A stretch of 64,000 nucleotides of DNA from Acidobacteriota bacterium (GCA_018970215.1 JAGWWX010000001.1:24683-88682); one strand, 5' to 3'; positions 11,106 to 22,013 are shown, counted from the first letter of the stretch. The notes: generated by a model not told the origin, from the sequence alone. Numbers and translations: made by a program.

Positions 11106-12319
11106 TACTTGATGTGGATACCGGAAATTGCGCGGGCGATCACCAGTTGCTGAATCTCACTGGTTCCCTCAAAGATTGTGTAAATCTTCGAGTCGCGGTG
11201 CCAGCGCTCCACGGGGTACTCCCGGACGTATCCATATCCACCCAGAATTTGGATCGCCTCTTCGGTGACGCGCACTGCCGTTTCTCCCGCGAACCACTTC
11301 GACATTGAGCCTTCACCCGCCGTGAACGGGGTGCGAGTGGCGGCCATGTTGGCCGCACGCCACACGAGAAGACGGGCGGCGTCAATGTCGGTCTTCATCT
11401 TGGCCAACTTGAACGCAATCGCTTGGTTCTCGATGATGGCACGACCAAACTGCTTGCGCTCCTTGGCGTACTCCAGGGAGTATTCGTAGGCGGCGCGCGC
11501 AATGCCAAGAGCCTGAGCTCCGACCGCCGGGCGAGTGGCTTCGAACGTTGCCATCGCCGCGTTCGTCTGCGCCTTCTTACCTTCCCGAACTCGCGCCAAC
11601 TTCTCGTCGAGTTTTTCCTTACCACCGAGCAAGCACGAACCGGGAATACGACAGTCTTCGAGAATCACTTCCGCGGTGTGCGACGCACGAATACCCATCT
11701 TCTTGAACTTCTGTCCCATGCGAATTCCCGGTGTTCCCTCAGGCACGACGAATGACGCCTGTCCGCGCGATCCGAGTTCGGGGTCGACCGACGCCACGAT
11801 GACGTGGATGTTCGCAATACCACCGTTCGTGATCCAGGTCTTCGTGCCGTTCAGCACCCACTCATCCTTGGTGGCGTCGTAGACGGCACGGGTACGCAGA
11901 CTCGAAACGTCAGAACCGGCGTCGGGTTCGGAGACACCGAACGCGGCGAGCTTCAAGTCACCGGGCGATCCGTAGCACTGCGGGATCCACTCCATCGCCT
12001 GTTCGGGTGTACCGTTCGCGGCGATGCCGGCCACGGCGAGCGATGTACCAAAGATGGCCATCGCAATACCGGCGTCACCCCAGCACATCTCCTCGAGGGC
12101 GATGGGCATCGAGAGGCCAGTGGGGTCAGAGAAGTTAGAAAAGATGAAGTCGGTGGAGTAGATACCGGCCTTGGCAGCTTCTTCGATGATGGGCCACGGA
12201 GTCTCTTCACGCTCGTCCCACTCGGACGCGGCGGGGCGCACCACGTCGCGGGCAAAAGTGTGAACCCAGTCTTGGAACTGCTTTTGGTCGTCGCTGAGCT
12301 GCATTGAGAATTCAGCCAT
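11105..12319 (-). CDS. Acyl-CoA dehydrogenase
   Basis: Start MAEFSMQLSDDQKQFQDWV; ISEPDAGSD-like FGVSEPDAGSDVSSL; C-terminal QILGGYGYVREYPVERWHRDSKIYTIFEGTSEIQ. Confidence 0.93.
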   Translation of the reverse strand: MAEFSMQLSDDQKQFQDWVHTFARDVVRPAASEWDEREETPWPIIEEAAKAGIYSTDFIFSNFSDPTGLSMPIALEEMCWGDAGIAMAIFGTSLAVAGIAANGTPEQAMEWIPQCYGSPGDLKLAAFGVSEPDAGSDVSSLRTRAVYDATKDEWVLNGTKTWITNGGIANIHVIVASVDPELGSRGQASFVVPEGTPGIRMGQKFKKMGIRASHTAEVILEDCRIPGSCLLGGKEKLDEKLARVREGKKAQTNAAMATFEATRPAVGAQALGIARAAYEYSLEYAKERKQFGRAIIENQAIAFKLAKMKTDIDAARLLVWRAANMAATRTPFTAGEGSMSKWFAGETAVRVTEEAIQILGGYGYVREYPVERWHRDSKIYTIFEGTSEIQQLVIARAISGIHIK

Positions 12320-12430
12320 GATTCCTCCTGTCGGACACTGCCGACACCTCGTGTAGTTACTCATTGGTAACCCTGACGACTCTAGACGGACAGCACGACG
12401 ACACCGACACCCGTACGTCACCAAAAGAAA

Positions 12431-12460
12431 AATCCCCCGGACACCGTCCGGGGGATTTTC
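12431..12460 (-). terminator. Rho-independent terminator for cspA
   Basis: Perfect stem AATCCCCCGGAC-ACC-GTCCGGGGGATT followed on minus strand by a T-rich tract. Confidence 0.85.
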
Positions 12461-12472
12461 ACTGTTGGCGAT

Positions 12473-12673
12473 CTAGAGAACGCGAACTCGCTTGGCGAGC
12501 GGTCCACGCTCACCGGCTTCGACGTCAAACTCGACCTGCTGGCCCTCTACGAGGGTGCGCCGGCCGTCGGCCTGAATCTCCGAGTAGTGAACGAAAACGT
12601 CCGCTTGACCTTCGACCGAAACAAAGCCGAAGCCCTTTTCGTCGTTGAACCATTTCACGGTTCCTGTTGCCAC
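12473..12673 (-). CDS. cspA: Cold shock protein
   Basis: [34 protein letters not shown]1/RNP2 CSD motifs. Confidence 0.95.
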   Translation of the reverse strand: MATGTVKWFNDEKGFGFVSVEGQADVFVHYSEIQADGRRTLVEGQQVEFDVEAGERGPLAKRVRVL

Positions 12674-12765
12674 TGCTGGCCTCCTACAAATACGTGGTTA
12701 CTCAGTAACCGAGGGGACCACTGCGGCAACCTCTGCCCAAACACTACTCAAGTATGAAAGAGCCG

Positions 12766-14154
12766 TCATTTTCGAATTTGAGTGCCCGTGGCACTGTCTT
12801 CGACGGTCCAGCCCAGCGCCACGAGCGCATCCCGGAGGCGATCGGCTTCGCCCCAGTCTTTGCGAGCACGTGCCGCGTCGCGTTGCGACACCAGCACCGC
12901 AGACTCCTCGTCCACGTCGCCGGTAGCGGTCGACAACGTGAGCCCCATCCCCGCCAGGGTGGCCGTCACGGCGGTGGCCAGCTGCTGAGCGACCACGTCA
13001 TCACCGCGGTCGGCGGCCGCGTGAGCGGAGGTGACGGCTTCAAAGATCACCGCTAACGCCGCCGGCGTATCGAAGTCGTTCGCCAAGGCGTCGTGAACGC
13101 TCCGCACGAGTTGAGCGCCCTCGCCGGCGAACTCACAGCCCGACGCCACGACGAATTCGGACGCCTCATACATGCGCTGATGAAACCGACGCGCCAATCC
13201 ATCGAGACGTTCGAGCCCCCGCTCAGCGTCGGCGATGGTGGCGGGTGACACTTCGATAGGGCTGCGATAGTGCGAGCGAAGTACGAGGAGTCGATAACTC
13301 CGCGGATCAGATTTCTCCGTGAGGTCCGTGAGGGACGTGAAGTTGCCGAGTGACTTGCTCATCTTCTGGTCACCGACCATCACCCACCCGTTGTGTGCCC
13401 AGTGTCGAGCAAACTGGTGACCCGCGGCGACGGCCTGAGCTCTCTCGTTCTCGTGGTGGGGGAAGCGCAGGTCAAAACCACCGCAGTGCAGATCAAAACC
13501 TTCGCCGAGCAACGCGAGACTCATCACCACGCATTCGGTATGCCACCCGGGGCGGCCATCGCCAAACGGCGCGGGCCACGTCGGTTCGTCCGGCTTCGCT
13601 CGCTTCCACAGGGCAAAATCCAGGGGCGAACGCTTCTCGTCGTGAGCCTCAATTCTCGCTCCCGCCCGCAGGGAGTCGAGCGACTGACCGGCGAGGGCTC
13701 CGTAGTCGGGAACCTTGGCAATATCGAGATACACCCCATCGCGCGTCTGGTAGGCGATGCCGTTCTCCAAGAACGTGCCGATCAAGGCGACCATACCTTC
13801 GACGTACTCCGTCGCGTGTGGAGTGTGCGTGGGACGTGCCACGCCCATCTTCTCCATTGCCTCCCACCAATGATTTTCAAACTCTCTCGCCACATCCGCT
13901 TCGGAACGCGACTCTCGTTGAGCGCGAGCAATGATGTTGTCGTCGATGTCGGTGATGTTCGAGACGAACGTGACTTCGAGACCAAGGAAGGTGAGCCACC
14001 GACGCAGGGTGTCCCAGACGAGAGTGAAACGCCCGTGTCCGAGATGCGGCAAGTCGTACACCGTGGGGCCACAGACGTACATCGTCACTTTGCCCGGATC
14101 GCGCATCGTGAGTTCGCGAACCTCATTGGAGAGGGAATCGTGTAGTCGAATCAC
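12766..14154 (-). CDS. cysS: Cysteinyl-tRNA synthetase
   Basis: [35 protein letters not shown]. Confidence 0.95.
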   Translation of the reverse strand: MIRLHDSLSNEVRELTMRDPGKVTMYVCGPTVYDLPHLGHGRFTLVWDTLRRWLTFLGLEVTFVSNITDIDDNIIARAQRESRSEADVAREFENHWWEAMEKMGVARPTHTPHATEYVEGMVALIGTFLENGIAYQTRDGVYLDIAKVPDYGALAGQSLDSLRAGARIEAHDEKRSPLDFALWKRAKPDEPTWPAPFGDGRPGWHTECVVMSLALLGEGFDLHCGGFDLRFPHHENERAQAVAAGHQFARHWAHNGWVMVGDQKMSKSLGNFTSLTDLTEKSDPRSYRLLVLRSHYRSPIEVSPATIADAERGLERLDGLARRFHQRMYEASEFVVASGCEFAGEGAQLVRSVHDALANDFDTPAALAVIFEAVTSAHAAADRGDDVVAQQLATAVTATLAGMGLTLSTATGDVDEESAVLVSQRDAARARKDWGEADRLRDALVALGWTVEDSATGTQIRK

Positions 14155-14174
14155 GGTTCTAAACTAGGTCACCC

Positions 14175-16733
14175 ATGGAGGACCGCCTCAAGCCCACGTT
14201 GAGAAATCTGCCCGAAAAGCCGTCCATCGACGGCCTCGAGGACACGTGGGTACCCCGTTGGGACGATGCGGGCACCTACCTCTTTGACCCCACGGCCAAC
14301 CGTGACCAGGTGTACTCCATTGACACGCCACCGCCGACCGTATCGGGCTCTTTGCACATCGGACACGTCTTTAGTTACACCCACGCCGACACGATCGCGC
14401 GATACCAACGTATGTCGGGTCGCAAAGTGTTCTATCCCATGGGCTGGGACGACAATGGACTACCCACGGAGCGGCGAGTGGAGAACTACTTCGGGGTTCG
14501 CTGTGACCCCTCGTTGCCCTACGACCCCGACTTCCAGCCTCCGGCCGAGCCGGCCAAAGATAAGGTCTCGATTTCGCGAAAGAACTTTGTTGAGCTCTGC
14601 CAGCGGTTGACGGCAACAGATGAGACAGCGTTCAAAGAGTTGTGGCAGCGCTTGGGTCTTTCAGTTGACTGGACTCAGGAGTACTCCACGATCTCTCCGC
14701 TCGCTCAAGAGGTGAGCCAACGAGCGTTCCTTCGAATGCGCGAACGCGGTGAGGTGTACTCCACCGAGGCGCCGACTCTGTGGGACGTGGACTTTCGCAC
14801 GGCAGTATCGCAAGCCGAACTTGAAGATCGTGAACGACCCGGGGCGTATCACCGAGTGACATTCCGGCACGGCAACGGCGGCATCGACATTGAGACCACA
14901 CGACCCGAGCTCTTACCGTCGTGCGTGGCGCTCGTCGCCCACCCCGACGACGTTCGCTACCAACCACTCTTTGGCAGCCACGTCACCACCCCGCTCTTCC
15001 ACGTACCCGTACCGATCGTTGCGCACACGTTGGCTGACCCCGACAAGGGTTCGGGAATCGCCATGATCTGCACCTTCGGTGACACGACGGACGTGACCTG
15101 GTGGCGTGAACTGCAACTACCGACTCGAGCACTCATCGGGCGTGACGGTCGTTTCTTGCCGCGGGCGGGATTCGGTGAACCGGGCTGGCCGTGCGACGAC
15201 GTCGAGAGTGCCACCACCCACTACAACCAGCTCGCTGGCAAGTCGGCGGCTCAAGCGCGCACGGCCGTCGTCGAACTTCTCGCAGCATCAGGCGATCTCG
15301 TCGGAGAGCCTCGTCCCATCACTCACCCCGTGAAGTTTTACGAGAAGGGTGACCGTCCCTTAGAAATCGTGACGTCACGCCAGTGGTTTGTCGCCACCAT
15401 GCCCCGACGTGACGCCCTTTTGCAACGGGGCGACGAACTGCGCTGGCACCCCGACTTTATGAAACACCGCTTCCGGAGTTGGGTGGAAGGACTCAACGGT
15501 GACTGGTGCATCTCGCGCCAGCGATACTTCGGAGTTCCATTCCCCATCTGGTACCCGGTCGACAACGATGGGGTCGTTGACTACGACTCCCCCATCGTCG
15601 CGTCGTACGAGACACTTCCGATTGATCCATCCAGTGATGTGCCACCGGGATTCACCGAGGGTCAACGTGGACAACCGGGTGGATTCGTGGGTGACCCGGA
15701 CGTCATGGATACGTGGGCGACCAGTTCACTTACCCCCCAAGTGGCCGGAAAATGGGGAACGGATCTTTTCGACCGCGTGTTCCCGATGGACCTACGACCG
15801 CAAGCACACGAGATCATCCGGACGTGGCTGTTCTCCACCGTGGTACGAAGTCATCTGGAAGAGAACTCGCTGCCGTTTACGAATGCGTTGATCTCGGGAT
15901 GGATTCTCGACCCCGATCGCAAGAAGATGAGCAAGTCGGTTGGCAACGTCGTCACACCAATGGGCCTTCTCGAGACGCACGGCTCTGACGCCGTTCGCTA
16001 CTGGGCCGCGAGTGGACGACCGGGAACGGACACCGCATTTGACGAAGGTCAGATGAAAATTGGTCGCCGTCTCGCGATCAAAGTTCTCAACGCCTCGAAG
16101 TTCGCTCTCGGCCGGCTCGAGGGATCCGCGATACCTTCCGTCGACGCCGTGGTCAACCCACTCGATCTCGACATGCTGAATGAGCTCGCCACACTTATTG
16201 ATGAGACGACCGCGGCGTTCGACCAGTACGACTACGCCCGTGCCCTAGAGCGCACAGAGCAGTTTTTCTGGGGATTTTGCGACGACTACATCGAGCTCGT
16301 CAAGATTCGTGCCTACAGCGATGACAATCCTGAGGGTAATGCGTCCGCTCGCGCCGCCCTCGCTAGTGCACTGTCGGTCCTGCAGCGTCTTCTCGCGCCA
16401 TTCATGCCATTTGTCACCGACGAGGTGTGGAGCTGGTGGCACGACGAATCGATTCACAGTGCGCCGTGGCCTCGTCGATCGGAAGTGGGATCCGTGAGTG
16501 ACAGTGGTGTCTACTCCGCCGTACGCCACGTGCTGGGTGCCATCCGCCGCGAAAAGACGGAGTCGAAAGTCTCGATGCGCGCTGACGTCGCGAGTGTTGT
16601 CGTGACGGGCGATGATCATTTTCTGGCCGCCGTACGCGCCGGTGAAGATGATCTACGAGCCGCCGGTTCCGTGGCGCTCGTCTCGTATCTCAACGGAGAT
16701 TCCTCCGTAGTCGTCACACTGGCAACGCAGTAA
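14175..16733 (+). CDS. valS: Valyl-tRNA synthetase
   Basis: PPPTVSGSLHIGHVFSYTHAD, DRKKMSKSVGN; 852 aa class I aaRS with ValRS features. Confidence 0.95.
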   Translation: MEDRLKPTLRNLPEKPSIDGLEDTWVPRWDDAGTYLFDPTANRDQVYSIDTPPPTVSGSLHIGHVFSYTHADTIARYQRMSGRKVFYPMGWDDNGLPTERRVENYFGVRCDPSLPYDPDFQPPAEPAKDKVSISRKNFVELCQRLTATDETAFKELWQRLGLSVDWTQEYSTISPLAQEVSQRAFLRMRERGEVYSTEAPTLWDVDFRTAVSQAELEDRERPGAYHRVTFRHGNGGIDIETTRPELLPSCVALVAHPDDVRYQPLFGSHVTTPLFHVPVPIVAHTLADPDKGSGIAMICTFGDTTDVTWWRELQLPTRALIGRDGRFLPRAGFGEPGWPCDDVESATTHYNQLAGKSAAQARTAVVELLAASGDLVGEPRPITHPVKFYEKGDRPLEIVTSRQWFVATMPRRDALLQRGDELRWHPDFMKHRFRSWVEGLNGDWCISRQRYFGVPFPIWYPVDNDGVVDYDSPIVASYETLPIDPSSDVPPGFTEGQRGQPGGFVGDPDVMDTWATSSLTPQVAGKWGTDLFDRVFPMDLRPQAHEIIRTWLFSTVVRSHLEENSLPFTNALISGWILDPDRKKMSKSVGNVVTPMGLLETHGSDAVRYWAASGRPGTDTAFDEGQMKIGRRLAIKVLNASKFALGRLEGSAIPSVDAVVNPLDLDMLNELATLIDETTAAFDQYDYARALERTEQFFWGFCDDYIELVKIRAYSDDNPEGNASARAALASALSVLQRLLAPFMPFVTDEVWSWWHDESIHSAPWPRRSEVGSVSDSGVYSAVRHVLGAIRREKTESKVSMRADVASVVVTGDDHFLAAVRAGEDDLRAAGSVALVSYLNGDSSVVVTLATQ

Positions 16734-18408
16734 GAATCTCGCCGTCTCGGGCGGTGCAGACGGTCAGAGCGTCGGCACTCACGTCGTAGTACACGAACTG
16801 GTGATATCGCCGCGCAAGTCGCTGGGCCGCCGCACCGCTCAAGCCCCACACGGCGAAACCCGACCGCTCCTCGTGGTCAGGTGAACCGCCAACAACTGTC
16901 ACCGGAGCAAAGTCACTGCCCCGTGAGACGAGATCCAGTCGTAGAGACTGTGTCAGTTCACGATTCCGTGTTGCATCATTCGGTGCATGACTCCACGGAT
17001 CACTGGGCACGATAACGACAAACGCTCCACGCTTCCTCGCAATCTCGCGAATGTCGTCATGCGGAACGTCGTCGAGTCGAAGAGATCGTGGCGATGCGGC
17101 GTACGAAGAAAGGAGGGTCTCGGGAATGGCGGGGTACGGCTCAATCGGCTGGGCCACACACCATGTCGCGAAGGCCAACGCAGCCCGGGTCGATGCGGAG
17201 GTTCGCGCCGAATGACTTAGATCGAAGGCGTGTTGTGCGAGCGGTAGCTCAATGAGCCAGGCCGGCGTCTCGTGCCGCGTCGCACCCAGAAAACAGGTAG
17301 CCACGTTTCGATCGACGAGGCTGTCGTTACGACCCTGCACAATGAGAAACGGCGGTGCGTCACACGCCACGCGACGCAGTGGAGAAGCTGCTCCGAATAG
17401 GTCGGGATTGTCGACAATCGATTGTTTCATGACGGCGGTTTCTAATAGATGCCGGAGCCCTTGCCCGGTGCCCCGCCACACCACGTCGTCGCCCGTCATG
17501 TCGTGAACGCCGTAGAAAGGAATTGCACCCCGGACACTTAGATCGACGTCGTCAGCGAGAGATGGTGGTCGAAAATCTCCAACGTTGCTGGTCGTAGCCG
17601 CCAGCGCGCAGAGCTGGCCTCCCGCCGAGCCGCCGGCGAGTACAACCCGCGTGGGGTCACCGCCGTAAATGGCGATGTGCTTCTTCGTCCAGGCGATGGC
17701 TGCGTTCACGTCGTGAATCTGTGCGGGCCAAATATCGAACGGAGCGAGTCGATAGTTGATGGACACGACAACCCATCCGTGTCGGACAAATTCGAACATC
17801 ATGGGACGCGCCTGTTCACGCTTATCTCCAAAGACCCACGCGCCACCGTGAATGTAGAGAAGGACGGGCGCATTCTGTGGTGTCAGCGATGTTCGCAGAA
17901 CGTCAAGTCGTTGTAGTTGATGAGGACCGTACGAGATACTGCGAGTTACGGCGATATCGCGACTCCGAAGCGGTACGACGAGAAGCGAACGCCACCACGA
18001 GTTGTAACGAAGACGATGGGGCACATAGTCCTCCAATGAAAACGGCCCCGACGTTCGCACACCGCGTGCCACCGCCCCGCGTGAGCGCCACATGGCACCT
18101 AGAAGGATCAACTGCGTCACCCCCGCCAATACTGCGAGCGCGGTGAGGGCCTCGGCTCGCCAGTCCGTTGGCCAGCCCCACTGGACCATCACACCAAGAA
18201 CAATCACCTCAAGTGCGAGCGATACCACCACGAGTTCGCCGGTCAACCATCCAATGACCCACGAAATCATTTCCAAGGCAGGTATGCGCCGAATCGGGAG
18301 CAGGGCAACGATGCTCACGATCGCCACATAGGCCATCAGAGTGAGGACACACCAAATCACTACGCCATTCTTACGGCTGTACCTGGTTGGTCCCGTCTCT
18401 AGGCTCAC
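16714..18408 (-). CDS. Alpha/beta hydrolase (BD-FAE/HSL-like esterase) with N-terminal membrane region
   Basis: YIHGGAWVFGDK oxyanion motif, GGSAGG nucleophile elbow, N-terminal TM helices; exact start uncertain. Confidence 0.82.
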   Translation of the reverse strand: MSLETGPTRYSRKNGVVIWCVLTLMAYVAIVSIVALLPIRRIPALEMISWVIGWLTGELVVVSLALEVIVLGVMVQWGWPTDWRAEALTALAVLAGVTQLILLGAMWRSRGAVARGVRTSGPFSLEDYVPHRLRYNSWWRSLLVVPLRSRDIAVTRSISYGPHQLQRLDVLRTSLTPQNAPVLLYIHGGAWVFGDKREQARPMMFEFVRHGWVVVSINYRLAPFDIWPAQIHDVNAAIAWTKKHIAIYGGDPTRVVLAGGSAGGQLCALAATTSNVGDFRPPSLADDVDLSVRGAIPFYGVHDMTGDDVVWRGTGQGLRHLLETAVMKQSIVDNPDLFGAASPLRRVACDAPPFLIVQGRNDSLVDRNVATCFLGATRHETPAWLIELPLAQHAFDLSHSARTSASTRAALAFATWCVAQPIEPYPAIPETLLSSYAASPRSLRLDDVPHDDIREIARKRGAFVVIVPSDPWSHAPNDATRNRELTQSLRLDLVSRGSDFAPVTVVGGSPDHEERSGFAVWGLSGAAAQRLARRYHQFVYYDVSADALTVCTARDGEILTALPV

Positions 18409-18411
18409 ACC

Positions 18412-19335
18412 ATGACCGACAGCACGTCACTACCCCGCTCACTAGCCGCACTCCAAGGAACCGTGGGCATTTGGACCACAACGACGGAGTCTCTACCGGC
18501 CGGACGCGTGGGTGAAGTTGCTCAACGACTCGACGCCATGGGCTACCGAGCACTCTGGATACCCGAAGCCTGGGGGCGAGAGGCTTTCTCCAACGCACAG
18601 TTGCAACTCTCCCAGTCCTCACGAATCACGATTGCGACCGGCATCGCGAATATCTGGGGGCGAGACGCGGTGGCGGCAGTTAACGCCGCACGCACCCTCA
18701 ACGCCGCCTTCGCCGATCGTTTTGTACTTGGCCTTGGCGTCAGCCACGCCCCTCTCGTCGAGCGACTTCGAGGACACCACTACCAAACACCGGTCACCGC
18801 CATGCGCTCATACCTGGAAGCCATGGATGCGGCCACGAGCTTCAGCCCCGACCACCGACAGCCATACGCGCGGGTCATCGCCGCCCTTGGACCCAAAATG
18901 CTCGAGGTCGCTCGCCAGCACGCCGATGGGGCGCATCCCTATCTCGTCACTCCGGAACACACGGCTCGGGCTCGTGAGGTACTCGGGCCCGACAAGTTCA
19001 TCGGTGTGGAGCAGGCCGTCGTACTGGGTGGATCACGAGATGAATTCCTCGAGCGCGCCGGAGCTCATCTCGAGATCTACACCGGACTAGATAACTACCG
19101 CAACTCGTGGCGGCGACTCGGTTTCGGCGATGACGACTTCGGTCGCGGTGGTAGCACCCGTTTGCGAGAGGCGCTCGTTACCCACGGCAACGCCGATGCC
19201 ATTCGACAACGAATTGATGAACACTTTGCCGCCGGAGCATCACACGTCTGTCTTCAATTCCTAGGCCAAGATCTCACCACGCCCTTGTACGACGAATGGG
19301 CAGAGGTCGCGAACGCTCTCGGGTTGGGCCAGTGA
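18412..19335 (+). CDS. LLM-class flavin/F420-dependent oxidoreductase
   Basis: GYRALWIPEAWGREAFSNAQL, FVLGLGVSHAP: luciferase-like monooxygenase fold. Confidence 0.85.
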   Translation: MTDSTSLPRSLAALQGTVGIWTTTTESLPAGRVGEVAQRLDAMGYRALWIPEAWGREAFSNAQLQLSQSSRITIATGIANIWGRDAVAAVNAARTLNAAFADRFVLGLGVSHAPLVERLRGHHYQTPVTAMRSYLEAMDAATSFSPDHRQPYARVIAALGPKMLEVARQHADGAHPYLVTPEHTARAREVLGPDKFIGVEQAVVLGGSRDEFLERAGAHLEIYTGLDNYRNSWRRLGFGDDDFGRGGSTRLREALVTHGNADAIRQRIDEHFAAGASHVCLQFLGQDLTTPLYDEWAEVANALGLGQ

Positions 19336-19769
19336 GACCAATAACTATTCAAAGGACCATCCACGCACCGATCAGCAGCACCTGGGCGGAACTTCGCGTC
19401 GTAGAACGCCATGTCGAGTGGATGGCCGACGCCGCGTCGATCGCTTTCCACTCAGACCAGCGTGAAGGCGTTGGCACAACATTTACGTGCCTTACCAAAG
19501 TGGGCCCGCTTCGCTTACGCGACGTCATGACGGTAACGGAGTGGGACGACGAGAGTCGTATGTCCGTTCGTCACCAAGGGCTCGTCACCGGCGAAGGAAC
19601 TTTTGAACTAACCCCTCGCGGAGAGCAGACTTTTATTACTTGGACTGAACGTCTACGTTTCCCCCTTTGGCTCGGCGGACCTATCGGCGAGTTGATAGCT
19701 CGACCGCTCTTCCATCTGATATGGCGAGGCAATCTTCGGCGGCTCGCTCAGATCGTCGAAAATCGCTAG
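19332..19769 (+). CDS. SRPBCC (START-like) family protein
   Basis: GTG start overlapping the preceding stop; ITIQRTIHAPISSTWAEL... polyketide cyclase-like pattern. Confidence 0.7.
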   Translation: MRPITIQRTIHAPISSTWAELRVVERHVEWMADAASIAFHSDQREGVGTTFTCLTKVGPLRLRDVMTVTEWDDESRMSVRHQGLVTGEGTFELTPRGEQTFITWTERLRFPLWLGGPIGELIARPLFHLIWRGNLRRLAQIVENR

Positions 19770-19811
19770 TAGTAGTCTCAATACCAGCGAACACTGTTCA
19801 ATGGGAGCATC

Positions 19812-20432
19812 ATGACGAAGACACGGGAGCCTCTCACGCGTGACGTCATCGTGTCGCAAACACTCAAACTTCTCGACGATCAAGGTGTCGCGGGCTTTCG
19901 ACTCAAGGAACTGGCGGGCCGACTCAACGTCACCATTCCCAATCTCTATCGACACTTCAAAAATCGTGAAGACATCATTTACTCGGCGCTCGCGGACGAT
20001 TACATCGCCATGTGCCACGACACCGCGCGCACCGTCCAGCAGCTCACACATCACGTTGACTCGCTACCGAATTTTCTCAGCGTCCTCGGCGACAGAGTTC
20101 TCGCCCGTAACCCGCTTGAGAAAGCTCGGCGACGGGCGACTCGGCTTCAGGCTCTCGCTTCAATTGGCGAGCACGAGCGCTCTGACGAAATGCGGGCCGC
20201 GTTGCACACCGTGCACGTAGCCGTTGAGGACTTTTTCCGTCAAGCCCAAGCGTCGGGAACCTTACGTTCGGACGTCTCCCCCGGTGCACTGGCGTGGGTA
20301 ACGAGAAGCATTCACGCGGGCGTGGTCGTGGGAGATCTCGACCCTGCACTCGACGTTTCTGAAACAGAGTTTTGGAACGTACTCGCGTTTCTCGTTCAGT
20401 CGCTTAGCCCCGATGGTGGTCCGGGTCGATAA
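19812..20432 (+). CDS. TetR family transcriptional regulator
   Basis: N-terminal HTH LLDDQGVAGFRLKELAGRLNVTIPNLYRHFKNREDI. Confidence 0.9.
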   Translation: MTKTREPLTRDVIVSQTLKLLDDQGVAGFRLKELAGRLNVTIPNLYRHFKNREDIIYSALADDYIAMCHDTARTVQQLTHHVDSLPNFLSVLGDRVLARNPLEKARRRATRLQALASIGEHERSDEMRAALHTVHVAVEDFFRQAQASGTLRSDVSPGALAWVTRSIHAGVVVGDLDPALDVSETEFWNVLAFLVQSLSPDGGPGR

Positions 20433-20856
20433 TCACGACCTCATCACGACGGCGAAACGGACGGAGTGCTACTCGTATCACGGTTGACACCGTAAAGAGC
20501 ACCGCAACCTGTGCGGTACTCACGACTATCCACCCGCCTACCGCAACGACCGCGCCGGCAAGCAGACCACGCCAAAATCCAAAACGAAACATGCACGCGA
20601 TTGCCAATGGCAGCCACGAAAGTGACCACGCCACTGCGGGGGCAATCCACGCCATCGCGGTGCGGCGTTGGACTCCCAATATCACACCGAGAAGTACGGT
20701 GGACCATACGGCGGTGTGAGCAGCGGCGGAGTTCCACTCGCGATGCGCCACGAGAACGAACAAGCTCCACGTGGAGACCACAGACCACAGCACGATGACG
20801 CCGCCAACAGGGCCACGCACATCACGTCGAACACGAACAACGATGGAGTTTGCCAT
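20404..20856 (-). CDS. Hypothetical membrane protein
   Basis: Several hydrophobic segments; convergent with the TetR gene; no recognised motif. Confidence 0.6.
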   Translation of the reverse strand: MANSIVVRVRRDVRGPVGGVIVLWSVVSTWSLFVLVAHREWNSAAAHTAVWSTVLLGVILGVQRRTAMAWIAPAVAWSLSWLPLAIACMFRFGFWRGLLAGAVVAVGGWIVVSTAQVAVLFTVSTVIRVALRPFRRRDEVVIIDPDHHRG

Positions 20857-20907
20857 AGTGCCAATGTAACGAAGGTATGAGAAACCGTGCCGTTAGCCTT
20901 ACGAGAT

Positions 20908-22008
20908 ATGGAACGTCGTCTCGTCATCCTGGGATCGGGCGAGTTGGCACCACCGATGGTGAAGACCTATCGACACCTTTTTGAGGGTCGGGACTCTCGT
21001 CGAGGAACGTACCTCGACACTCCCTTTGGATTCCAAGAAAACGTTCCCCAGCTCAGTGAGAAAATCGAGCAGTACTTCGCAACCTCCCTGCAGTGGGAAT
21101 TTCGGCGCGCCAGCTGGACGCAGCACAACCACACTTCCGCCCGCGCACGTGCCGCGTTTGTGAACACTCTTCGCGAGGCATCCGTGATCTTCGCGGGACC
21201 GGGATCGCCCACCTACGCCCTCCGCCTATTTCAGGAAGTGGGACTCGGCGATCTGCTTCGCGAACGTCTCGTCGAAGGTGCGCTCGTGTGTTTCTCGTCG
21301 GCGGCGGCGTTGACGCTGGGGCGGCACACCGCACCGATCTACGAAATTTATAAAGTCGGGGAACCACCGACCTGGCGCGCCGGTCTTGATGTACTTTCGC
21401 TCTTCGGTCTGTCGTGTTCCGTCATTCCGCACTTTGACAACGCCGAGGGCGGAAACCACGACACGCGATTCTGCTATCTCGGCGCATCGCGACTGCAACA
21501 GCTCGAGGAGCAACTGCCGAGCGGTGAAGCAGTGCTCGGTATCGACGAACACACTGCCGTTGTTCTCTCACTCGACGATGACACCGTCCGTGTCGAGGGT
21601 CGAGGGTTCGCCTACTGGCGTGTGGCCGGAGAGATGCGACGTCTCGAACGTGACGTCGCACTACCGCTCGACGAATTACGGTCCACCCCGATCGGTTCGC
21701 ATAGCCAGCCTGCGATGAATGACATCCCGGAAGTGAGCGACGATTTTGACGTCATCATGAGTGGGGGCCCGGGCGCCGCAAGCGCATTGGAGCGAATTAT
21801 GCGTCAAGCGGAGCGTGGCGGCGTCGGGCGAATTGACCCGCAAGGTTTGGTGGAGGCACTACTCGACGTTCGTCGCCACGCTCGACAGCAGGGTCTCTAC
21901 GAGCTCAGTGACCAGATTCGCAATGCCCTGACCGCGAACGGCATCGAAGTCAGCGATACCCCGCAGGGCGCGACATGGCGACTGAGTGAAGAGGATTCGG
22001 TACGGTAG
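20908..22008 (+). CDS. Peptidase E/S51-like (class I GATase fold) protein with CysRS-like C-terminal domain
   Basis: LVILGSGELAPPMVKTYRHL, FAGPGSPTYALRLF, CFSSAAALTLG; C-terminal DVRRHARQQGLYELSDQIRNALTANGIEVSDTPQGATWRL resembles the CysRS C-terminus. Confidence 0.7.
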   Translation: MERRLVILGSGELAPPMVKTYRHLFEGRDSRRGTYLDTPFGFQENVPQLSEKIEQYFATSLQWEFRRASWTQHNHTSARARAAFVNTLREASVIFAGPGSPTYALRLFQEVGLGDLLRERLVEGALVCFSSAAALTLGRHTAPIYEIYKVGEPPTWRAGLDVLSLFGLSCSVIPHFDNAEGGNHDTRFCYLGASRLQQLEEQLPSGEAVLGIDEHTAVVLSLDDDTVRVEGRGFAYWRVAGEMRRLERDVALPLDELRSTPIGSHSQPAMNDIPEVSDDFDVIMSGGPGAASALERIMRQAERGGVGRIDPQGLVEALLDVRRHARQQGLYELSDQIRNALTANGIEVSDTPQGATWRLSEEDSVR

Positions 22009-22013
22009 GGACT

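Noticed and set aside
12696-12710. GGTTAC-TCA-GTAACC inverted repeat upstream of cspA
   Set aside because: Short 6-bp arms in a 5' UTR; too likely by chance to call an operator without conservation data.
13393-14145. 250-aa plus-strand ORF
   Set aside because: Antisense to cysS; no recognisable protein features.
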